Source of the DNA: Candidatus Tectimicrobiota bacterium
Lineage (GTDB): Bacteria; UBA8248; JACPRG01
NCBI GenBank assembly: GCA_016190025.1
Contig: JACPRG010000147.1
Coordinates: 1 to 15,254, forward strand
Length of the DNA: 15,254 nucleotides
Reading direction: 5' to 3'
Shown: piece after piece, positions 7,401 to 15,254 of the stretch
How positions within the stretch are numbered: the first letter of the stretch is position 1
Layout: each line of letters begins with the position of its first letter
Position numbers and translations under genes: made by a program
Notes under the pieces: generated by a model
Told to the model about the DNA's origin: nothing
Databases searched by the model: none
What the model saw: the letters and a program-made list of their open reading frames with translations, nothing else

Positions 7401-7727
7401 TCACATCCCGGAGGGCTCCACTTCCGCGCCCATCCAGTACTCGCCGGAGGGGGTCTGTTCGCACCACCGGATGGCCGCCTGGAACTGCAGCACCTGCTCG
7501 CGGCCGTCTTCACGAATCAAGCGGATGATGGTTTCCCGGGTCTCCCCCGGCAGGAGGGGACGCTTGCTGGAGAGCCGGAACCCGTGGACGGAGACTTCCT
7601 GGATCTCGCAATCCAGGCCCTCCACCTCGCACGGAAGGACCGCGCGGAACCTCGGGTAGCGTCTCTTTTTGAGGGCCTCTCTCTCCTCGGGGTCTTGCCT
7701 GGGCTCGATGTCCCTGTCGAATTCCAC
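7401..7727 (-). CDS. PilZ-domain-like protein 2 (paralogue of protein 1)
   Basis: This PilZ-like domain of about 108 residues resembles its downstream neighbour closely: KKRRYPRF against VKRRFPRF, DCEIQEVSVHGF against DCEIQDISVMSF, and IRWCEQTPSGEYWMGAEV against IHWCKPIQTGGYMSGAEI. The RxxxR motif is intact (RRYPR, residues 22-26). The second motif reads EVSVHG (44-49), keeping Gly but with Glu for the usual Asp/Asn. The start is uncertain. I use the GTG at 7727, because an ATG at 7901 (166 residues) has no Shine-Dalgarno and the extra 58 residues span a hairpin (7763-7781) and a possible promoter. The pair probably arose by tandem duplication and is probably co-transcribed. Confidence 0.65.
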   Translation of the reverse strand: MEFDRDIEPRQDPEEREALKKRRYPRFRAVLPCEVEGLDCEIQEVSVHGFRLSSKRPLLPGETRETIIRLIREDGREQVLQFQAAIRWCEQTPSGEYWMGAEVEPSGM

Positions 7728-8036
7728 CTTGAATCCCCAAATCCCCCCGGGCTTGAAAGGAGCCCGCCGCAGGACGGCGGGGCGGCTGACGACAGAATAC
7801 AGGTTCAAGCGCAGGAAACAAGCCTTTTCAGGCCGCGCGGAGATCTTTTTCAGTCCTCCTCGACGGGAGGGCACGAGACGCCGGGCGCCGGCCTTGGGCA
7901 TGCGCGAGGCGTTTACTCGGCCCGCCCGGGGAAGCTGCGGCGGATGAGGCCCACGACCTCTTTGCATTCGAGGAGGCGTGTGAGAAAATCCGGACGCCTC
8001 TCCCCCACGGGGAAAACACACGAAAGGGAGAAACCC
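7728..8036. other. 309-bp divergent intergenic region between PilZ-like and hydrolase genes
   Basis: No convincing gene lies here, unless the PilZ-like gene starts at 7901. Going left it holds a perfect 7-base hairpin (CCCGCCG 7763-7769 with CGGCGGG 7775-7781) and a weak minus-strand promoter candidate: TTGTTT complement of 7816-7821 and TATTCT complement of 7794-7799, 16 apart. Going right it holds a plus-strand promoter candidate at 7962-7989 with an inverted repeat around its -10, and the ribosome binding site AGGGAG (8025-8030). Confidence 0.5.
7962..8000 (+). promoter_or_regulatory. Candidate promoter and operator-like inverted repeat for the hydrolase genes
   Basis: TTGCAT (7962-7967) and GAAAAT (7984-7989) are 16 bases apart and lie about 50 bases before the ATG at 8037. 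GAGGCGT (7973-7979) and ACGCCTC (7994-8000) form a perfect 7-base inverted repeat with a 14-base gap that brackets the -10. This is the geometry expected for a dimeric regulator blocking promoter opening. It could equally form a hairpin in a longer transcript. Pattern evidence only. Confidence 0.4.
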
Positions 8037-8906
8037 ATGCAAGAGATCGCCGACGGGGTCTTCAGCGAGATCAAATATTACGGATGCAACGTCTCCTGCG
8101 TGAAGACGGACGAGGGGCTCCTCCTGGTGGACGTCCCCCAGAACCCCTCCGACGCCCTCCACTGGCGGGCCGAGGTGGAGAAGATCGGTCCCATCCGCTA
8201 CCTGGTCAACACCGAGCACCACGCCGACCACATCATGGGGAACTGGTTCTTCCGGGAGGCCGTCTTCGTCGCCCACGAAGGGACGCTGGCCAGGTTCCGG
8301 GAGGCCGTGAGCACCGCCGAGGAGTGGAAAAAGCGCGTCGCGTCCACCAACCCGAAAGAGGCGGCCCATATGGACGGGTTCGACTTCCGGGAGCCGGACA
8401 TCCTCTTCAACGACCGGATGACCCTCTACCTGGGAGGCCGGGAGTTCCAGCTCATCCACAAGGTCGGCCACACCGAGAACCAGGCCATGGTCTACGTGCC
8501 GGACGCCAAGGCCCTTTTGCCGGGGGACAACGTGGTGGAGAACTGGCCGCCCCTTCTGCACTCCGGCGTGGCGGACGCCTGGCTCAAGACCCTCGACTTC
8601 ATCGAGGGGATGGACGTGAAGGTCATCACGCCGGGCCACGGCGAGGTCTGCGACAAGTCGGTCCTGAGCGTCCTGCGCAAGGACATCCGAGAGCTGGTGG
8701 CGAAGGTCCAGGCGGCCATCGACGCCGGCAAGACCAAAGAACAGGCGCAGGCGATGAAGGACTACGTCGTCCACTGGGAGCCCATCCGGAAAAAGGCCCC
8801 CGACTTTTACCAGACGCTGGGGGCCAGGAGCATCGGGCGGATCTACGACGTCCTGAACCCGCCCCCCGAGGAAGAAGACCCCAAGAAGAAAAAGAAGAAG
8901 GGCTGA
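8037..8906 (+). CDS. Metallo-beta-lactamase-fold hydrolase 1 (Glu in place of first metal-ligand His)
   Basis: This 289-residue cytoplasmic MBL-fold protein belongs to a broad superfamily of zinc or iron hydrolases acting on lactones, thioesters and other substrates. The HxHxDH metal motif appears as EHHADH (residues 60-65): Glu60 stands where the first His should be, with His62, Asp64 and His65 retained. The other ligands are visible as His145 in VGHTENQ, Asp164 in PGDNVVENW and His201 in PGHGEVCD. The C-terminus is an unusual charged tail with a run of six Lys. AGGGAG six bases before the ATG supports the start. It is a paralogue of the next gene, which keeps canonical ligands (shared GDNVV--WPP, GH----MV, PGHG-VCD). 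It is probably the first gene of a three-gene run ending with the crotonase. The substrate is unknown. Confidence 0.9.
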   Translation: MQEIADGVFSEIKYYGCNVSCVKTDEGLLLVDVPQNPSDALHWRAEVEKIGPIRYLVNTEHHADHIMGNWFFREAVFVAHEGTLARFREAVSTAEEWKKRVASTNPKEAAHMDGFDFREPDILFNDRMTLYLGGREFQLIHKVGHTENQAMVYVPDAKALLPGDNVVENWPPLLHSGVADAWLKTLDFIEGMDVKVITPGHGEVCDKSVLSVLRKDIRELVAKVQAAIDAGKTKEQAQAMKDYVVHWEPIRKKAPDFYQTLGARSIGRIYDVLNPPPEEEDPKKKKKKG

Positions 8907-9020
8907 CCGCGAGAGGTCGCAGACCTCAAAAGGCGACCGGGACCTGGAAGGCCCGGCTCCACACGCGGGAAGACCCCGCGGGACGGGCCGGGAGGAACCG
9001 AAGCAGGAAAGGAAGCCCGC

Positions 9021-9848
9021 ATGGCCATCGAGGAAGTCGCCTCCGGAGTGTTCATCGAAACCGCCTACCACCTGGCCAACGTCGGCTGCATCGTCACGGG
9101 GGACGGCGTGGTCCTGGTGGACGCGCCGATGGTGCCCTCGGAAGCGAGGAGATGGGGGGAGTTCGTCCGCTCCCAAGGGGAGCCCCGGTATTTCGTCTGC
9201 ACCCACGCCCACCCCGACCACATCGGCGGACACGGCTTTTTCCCGGAAGCGGAGACGGTCTGCCACGAGTCCCTCAAAGGGCGGTTCGCCGGATGCAGGG
9301 AGGTCCTGGAGGGCTTTCTGCCCGAGGTCGGCCTGGGGGACGACCTGGACTTCGCCGGCTACGCCGCCCGGGAGCCCACCCTGACGTTCAGCGACCGGAT
9401 GACCCTGAGACCCGGGGGCCGCCGGATCGACCTCCTCACCGCCGACGGCCACACCCCGAGCCACACCATGGTCTGGCTGCCGGAGGACCACGTGCTCTTC
9501 TCCGGGGACAACGTCGTCAACCAGTGGCCCCCCATGTGCCACGAGGCCGTCATGGACGGGTGGCATCGCACGCTGAATTGGATCTATCAGGAGATCCACC
9601 CCCACCTGATCGTCCCCGGGCACGGCCCCGTCTGCGACGCGACCTTCGCCCTGAACGTCCGGGACATCCTGGAGGGCCTCAAGCGCCGGGTGCGAAGCGC
9701 CATCGCCGAGGGCAAAAGCCGCGAGGAGGCCGTCGAGGCCATCCGCTACACCGATTCCTTCGAGGTCCCTAAATGGTTCGCCGAGCGCGCCGAGCGGATG
9801 CGAAAGATCGGCGTGGGGGTCCTCTACGACCGCTACCAGAAACGGTAA
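9021..9848 (+). CDS. Metallo-beta-lactamase-fold hydrolase 2 (canonical metal site)
   Basis: This 275-residue MBL-fold hydrolase has a full ligand set: HAHPDH (residues 62-67), His144 in DGHTPSH, Asp163 in SGDNVVNQW and His201 in VPGHGPVCD. This predicts a two-metal active site. It parallels hydrolase 1 over its whole length, including DRMTL and GGR before the third ligand and a helical C-terminal region with RDI and GKSREEA, but lacks the poly-Lys tail. AAAGGAAG (9008-9015) precedes the ATG by five bases. The gap after hydrolase 1 is 114 bases and contains a 6-base hairpin (GAGGTC 8913-8918, GACCTC 8922-8927), so a common transcript is likely but not certain. It is not a classical beta-lactamase by context. 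The substrate is unassigned. Confidence 0.9.
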   Translation: MAIEEVASGVFIETAYHLANVGCIVTGDGVVLVDAPMVPSEARRWGEFVRSQGEPRYFVCTHAHPDHIGGHGFFPEAETVCHESLKGRFAGCREVLEGFLPEVGLGDDLDFAGYAAREPTLTFSDRMTLRPGGRRIDLLTADGHTPSHTMVWLPEDHVLFSGDNVVNQWPPMCHEAVMDGWHRTLNWIYQEIHPHLIVPGHGPVCDATFALNVRDILEGLKRRVRSAIAEGKSREEAVEAIRYTDSFEVPKWFAERAERMRKIGVGVLYDRYQKR

Positions 9849-9930
9849 TCGGCCGGCCGCCGCCCGGCCGCCGAACCACCCGGAGGACCGCTCGCCCCGC
9901 GACGCCGTCCATTCCGGGACACGGAGGCGT

Positions 9931-10719
9931 ATGAGCAAAGACTTCTTTCTGGTCCACCGAGAAGAATACGTCGCGACCCTGACGATCAACCGTCCCGAGG
10001 TCCGAAACGCCGTCTCGCAGGCCATGTGGGAAGACCTGCCGGGGCGCATGAAGGCCCTGGACGAAGACCCGCAGGTCCGGGTCGTGGTCATCCGCGGGGC
10101 GGGGGAAAGCGCCTTCGCCTCCGGGGCGGACATCAGCGAGTTCGAGAGCACCATGTCCACGCCGGACGGGGCCATGCGCCAGAACGAGGTGTACGAGATG
10201 GCGCTCGAGAGCGTCGAGGCGATCTCCAAGCCCGTCATCGCCATGATCCACGGCTTCGCCCTGGGCGGCGGGTGCGGCCTCGCCACCGTCTGCGACCTGC
10301 GCATCGCGGCGGACACGCTCCGGATGGGCGTCCCCGCGGGAAGGCTGGGCGTCGTCTACAGCGTGTCCAGCACGCGCCGCCTGGTGAACCTGGTGGGGCC
10401 CTCCTGCGCCAAGGAGCTCCTCATGACGGCCCGGACGGTGGGCGCGGAAGAGGCCCTGCGCATCGGCTTGGTCAACCACGTGCTCCCGGCCCCGGGCCTC
10501 GCCCCCTTCACGTACGAGCTGGCGAAGAGGATCGCGGAGAACGCGCCCCTGACCGTCCGCGGGGCGAAGCTGGCCGTCCGGGTCGCCGTCGGGGGCGGCT
10601 CCGAGGAAGACGAGCGGGAGATCCATGAGCTCCGCATCCGGGGGTTCCTGAGCGAGGACTTCAAAGAAGGGGTCCGGGCGTTCCTGGAAAAGCGCCCCGC
10701 GCGCTTCGCCGGGAAGTGA
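9931..10719 (+). CDS. Crotonase-fold protein, enoyl-CoA hydratase/isomerase family, lacking both catalytic Glu
   Basis: This 262-residue protein has the normal length and fold signatures of the enoyl-CoA hydratase/isomerase superfamily, which acts on acyl-CoA thioesters. The oxyanion-hole segments are present: AFASGADISEF (residues 61-71) and FALGGGCGLATVCDLRIA (from 109). At the two positions that carry catalytic Glu in rat mitochondrial hydratase (Glu144 and Glu164), it has Gly116 (GGGCG) and Ala136 (GVPAGRLG). It is therefore unlikely to be an ordinary hydratase. Superfamily members lacking these residues include decarboxylases, isomerases and thioester hydrolases. GGAGG (9923-9927) precedes the ATG by three bases. 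It lies 82 bases after hydrolase 2 and probably shares its transcript. Confidence 0.9.
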   Translation: MSKDFFLVHREEYVATLTINRPEVRNAVSQAMWEDLPGRMKALDEDPQVRVVVIRGAGESAFASGADISEFESTMSTPDGAMRQNEVYEMALESVEAISKPVIAMIHGFALGGGCGLATVCDLRIAADTLRMGVPAGRLGVVYSVSSTRRLVNLVGPSCAKELLMTARTVGAEEALRIGLVNHVLPAPGLAPFTYELAKRIAENAPLTVRGAKLAVRVAVGGGSEEDEREIHELRIRGFLSEDFKEGVRAFLEKRPARFAGK

Positions 10720-10744
10720 GGGGGGTCAGGCGGCATCGGCATCC

Positions 10745-10839
10745 GCGATGGCCGGCTTGGCATCGCTCGCGGGCGGGGCGCACGGGCCGCCCCCGCCTCG
10801 CCATCCGCATCCAGGAGGGACACCGCGGGGCATTGTCCC
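10745..10839 (+). other. Hairpin cluster between the crotonase gene and purH
   Basis: Three stems lie in the 184-base gap. GCGATG (10745-10750) pairs with CATCGC (10761-10766). GGCGGGG (10772-10778) pairs with CCCCGCC (10791-10797). GGGACA (10817-10822) pairs with TGTCCC (10834-10839). A fourth, smaller palindrome CTCGGA-A-TCCGAG lies at 10859-10871. None has a T-tract, so a classical intrinsic terminator is not supported. They may end the crotonase transcript with help from Rho, or structure the purH leader. Confidence 0.35.
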
Positions 10840-10903
10840 CGGGGAAGAAGGGCAGACCCTCGGAATCCGAGTCCCTCCAAAATTACGCAACGGGAGACCC
10901 CCC

Positions 10904-12511
10904 ATGAGCAGCGCCATCCGCAGAGCCCTCATCAGCGTGTACGACAAGGCCGGCGTCCTGGAGTTGGCCGAGGCCCTCCGCCAGCGGGGCGCGGAGATCC
11001 TCTCCACCGGAGGGACGGCCAAGGTCCTCGAGGAATCGGGCGTCCCCGTCACCCCCATCTCGGCCTTCACCGGGCAGGAGGAGATTCTGGGCGGGCGGGT
11101 GAAGACCCTGCACCCGAAGGTCTTCGGGGGCATCCTGCACCGCAGGGCGGCCGAGCCCGAGGCGCCGGGATCGGACGTGCCGGCCATCGACCTGGTGGCC
11201 GTCAACCTCTACCCCTTCCGAGAGACCGTCGCCCGGCCGGACGTGAGCCTCGAGGACGCCCTGGAGATGATCGACATCGGGGGGGTCTCGCTTCTTCGGG
11301 CGGCGGCCAAGAACTTCCAAAACGTCGTCGTCCTTTCCGACCCCGGCGACTACGCGGAGGTCCTGAAGTACCTGGACCTGATGGAGGACGTGCCGGAGGA
11401 GGCGCGGCGGCGGCTGGCCGTGAAGGCCTTTCTCCACACCGCCGGGTACGACGCGGCCATCACCCAGTACCTGGGGCAGTACCTGGGCTCCCTGGAACCC
11501 GGCGGGGAGCCGGGGCCGGACCTCCCCGCCCTCCTGCCGCTGACGCTGGAGCGGGTGGCGGAGCTGCGCTACGGCGAGAACCCCCACCAGCGGGCGGCCC
11601 TCTACCGCTCCGGCCGGCCGGCGGAGGTCTCCCTCCTGGACGCCGAGCAGCTCCAGGGGAAAGATCTCTCCTACAACAACCTCCTGGACCTGAGCGCGGC
11701 GGCGGCGATGGCGCTGGAGTTCCTGGAGCCCGCGGCGGTCGTGGTGAAGCACAACAACCCCTGCGGGGCGGCGGCCGGCGAAAGTCTCCCCGAGGCGCTG
11801 GCGGCGGCCTTCGACGCCGACCGGATGTCGGCCTTCGGGGGCATCGTCGCCCTGAACCGGAAGCTGGACGCGCAGGGGGCGGAGGCGCTGTCCAAGCGAT
11901 TCCTGGAGGTGGTGGCCGCGCCGGACTTCGAGCCGGGGGCGCTGGACCTCCTGGGCAAGAAGCGGGACCTGCGCGTCCTCCGGTGGCCCGCCCTGGCCTC
12001 CGGGACGGAGGGGAGGGCGGAGCTGGAGTTCCGGTCCGTCCCCGGGGGGATGCTGGTCCAGCAGTCCGACCGGTTCCAGTTCAACCTGGAGTCCTGCCGG
12101 ATCCCCACGCGGAGGAAGCCCTCGGTGGAGGAGTTCGAGCTGTTGGCGTTCGCCTGGCGGGTGGTGAAGCACGTCAAGTCGAACGCGATTCTGCTTGCCG
12201 GACGGGGCGCCGGGTCGCAGAATTTAATGGTGACGCTCGGGATCGGGGCGGGGCAGATGAGCCGGGTGGACGCGGTGAAGCTGGCCGTCTGGAAGGCGAA
12301 GGAGGCGGGGCACGGAGAGCGCCTCGCGGGGTCGGTCCTGGCGTCGGACGCCTTTTTCCCCTTCCGGGACGGCGTGGACGCCGCGGCCGAGGCGGGGGTG
12401 AGGGCGGTCGTTCAGCCGGGGGGCTCCAAGCGGGACGAGGAGGTGATCCAGGCCGCCGACGAGGCGAACGTCGCCATGGTCTTAACGGGCGTCCGGCACT
12501 TCCGGCATTAG
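10904..12511 (+). CDS. purH: Bifunctional AICAR formyltransferase / IMP cyclohydrolase PurH
   Basis: This 535-residue enzyme carries out the last two steps of IMP synthesis: it formylates AICAR with 10-formyltetrahydrofolate and closes the ring. The N-terminal cyclohydrolase domain shows ALISVYDKAG, ILSTGGTA, GGRVKTLHPK and IDIGGVSLLRAAAKNF. The C-terminal transformylase domain shows LRYGENPHQ, LSYNNLLDL, the catalytic Lys-His in VKHNNPCG, MSAFGGIVALN, VKSNAI, GIGAGQMSRVDA, SDAFFPFRDGV and QPGGSKRDEEVI. It ends TGVRHFRH as expected. GGGAG (10892-10896) is seven bases before the ATG. The open frame back to 10748 is a GC-rich extension without family similarity. It sits ahead of folC and folP, which supply the folate cofactor, though an inserted block now separates them. 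Confidence 0.97.
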   Translation: MSSAIRRALISVYDKAGVLELAEALRQRGAEILSTGGTAKVLEESGVPVTPISAFTGQEEILGGRVKTLHPKVFGGILHRRAAEPEAPGSDVPAIDLVAVNLYPFRETVARPDVSLEDALEMIDIGGVSLLRAAAKNFQNVVVLSDPGDYAEVLKYLDLMEDVPEEARRRLAVKAFLHTAGYDAAITQYLGQYLGSLEPGGEPGPDLPALLPLTLERVAELRYGENPHQRAALYRSGRPAEVSLLDAEQLQGKDLSYNNLLDLSAAAAMALEFLEPAAVVVKHNNPCGAAAGESLPEALAAAFDADRMSAFGGIVALNRKLDAQGAEALSKRFLEVVAAPDFEPGALDLLGKKRDLRVLRWPALASGTEGRAELEFRSVPGGMLVQQSDRFQFNLESCRIPTRRKPSVEEFELLAFAWRVVKHVKSNAILLAGRGAGSQNLMVTLGIGAGQMSRVDAVKLAVWKAKEAGHGERLAGSVLASDAFFPFRDGVDAAAEAGVRAVVQPGGSKRDEEVIQAADEANVAMVLTGVRHFRH

Positions 12512-12515
12512 GCCG

Positions 12516-12733
12516 AAGGCGGCACTGGCGGACGAGGGGTCGCGGACCCCAAGCCGCCAGTGGCACACGAAGAAAGGAAATTGAACTTCGTTGTCACCCT
12601 GAGCAGAGCGCAGGGGTTTCGCCGTCAGGACGCCCAGCGCCGAGATTCTCCGCTGCACTCGCAATGACCGAAGGAGGCAACGTTCTTTCTGTGGGCTGAG
12701 TGCCACTGGCAGCTTGCCTGCCAGTGCCGCCTT
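12516..12733. mobile_element. 218-bp MITE-like nested inverted repeat
   Basis: Perfect 14-base terminal inverted repeats bound the block: AAGGCGGCACTGGC (12516-12529) and GCCAGTGCCGCCTT (12720-12733). Just inside, GCCAGTGGCAC (12556-12566) is repeated inverted as GTGCCACTGGC (12700-12710). Each end therefore folds into its own hairpin. At the left, 12521-12531 pairs with 12554-12564 around an inner GGGGTC/GACCCC stem (12536-12541, 12545-12550). At the right, CACTGGCAG (12704-12712) pairs with CTGCCAGTG (12718-12726). There is no room for a transposase. It begins five bases after the purH stop, so the left hairpin may also serve as the purH terminator. It directly precedes the AT-richer gene. 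Confidence 0.65.
12587..12672. repeat. Imperfect palindromic repeat nested inside the MITE-like block
   Basis: The left arm starts TTCGTTGTCACCCTGAGC and the right arm ends GCACTCGCAATGACCGAA. Read as complements, they match imperfectly over about 30 bases (GTCA----GAG-...-GC-G-G arms), around a centre near CGCCCAGCGCCGAG. The 'GTCAYYCTGAGCRRAGCG' style of arm resembles palindromic repeats that I recall as scattered through genomes of several uncultured high-G+C phyla. That resemblance is from memory and unverified. Confidence 0.45.
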
Positions 12734-12764
12734 TGAGAACAAGAAATTGAGGTCGAATTCGTAA

Positions 12765-15254
<2,490 letters not shown>

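Noticed and set aside
7107..8036. N-terminal extension of hydrolase 1 by about 310 codons
   Set aside because: The extension is antisense to the PilZ-like genes and has no MBL similarity. AGGGAG six bases before the ATG at 8037 marks the real start.
7401..10316. Very long minus-strand open frame (971 codons) overlapping both hydrolases and the crotonase
   Set aside because: Only its last 110 or so codons (the PilZ-like protein) look real. The rest is Arg/Pro/Gly/Asp-rich antisense of three clearly recognisable plus-strand genes, as expected in G+C-rich DNA.
10720..10903. Purine riboswitch or intrinsic terminator before purH
   Set aside because: The hairpins lack the conserved riboswitch core and lack T-tracts, so neither call is supported.

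Overview
The window is G+C-rich: a hand count of positions 11881-11940 gives 44 of 60 bases as G or C. It is densely coded bacterial chromosome, most likely from an uncultured soil, sediment or aquatic lineage of the Desulfobacterota, Methylomirabilota, Rokubacteria or Tectomicrobia kind. That assignment is only an inference from the high G+C, the Tat-exported amino-acid-type binding protein, the CoA-type catabolic genes and the dispersed palindromic repeats. No rRNA, tRNA or CRISPR was seen.

Layout. Positions 1-95 hold the tail of an unidentified gene. A MmgE/PrpD-family gene (291-1673) follows. The 419-base gap after it carries a 55-base palindromic repeat framed by 19-base direct repeats, then a strong sigma70-like promoter and a long leader. 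The leader serves a Tat-exported ABC substrate-binding protein gene (2093-3358). A bidirectional terminator separates this from a tail-to-tail minus-strand operon of branched-chain-amino-acid-type transporter genes, livH-livM-livG-livF (6819 down to 3480). Upstream of livH on the same strand lie two small PilZ-like genes (7727-7401 and 7355-7053).

Divergent from these, a plus-strand run encodes two tandem paralogous metallo-beta-lactamase-fold hydrolases (8037-8906, 9021-9848) and a crotonase-fold protein (9931-10719). The first hydrolase has Glu where the first zinc-ligand His is expected. The crotonase lacks both catalytic Glu of true enoyl-CoA hydratases. The transporter, MmgE/PrpD protein, hydrolases and crotonase could form an uptake and catabolism module for a small organic acid or amide. 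This is inference, and the substrate cannot be read from the sequence.

The last third is folate and purine metabolism: purH (10904-12511), folC (13544-15013) and the start of folP (15010 onward). Between purH and folC sit a 218-base MITE-like nested inverted repeat (12516-12733) and an AT-richer gene with a HEPN-like RNLIH motif (12765-13547). The stop of that gene overlaps the GTG start now used by folC. This looks like an acquired gene that has replaced the 5' end of folC and coupled itself to it. It is the most unusual structure in the window.
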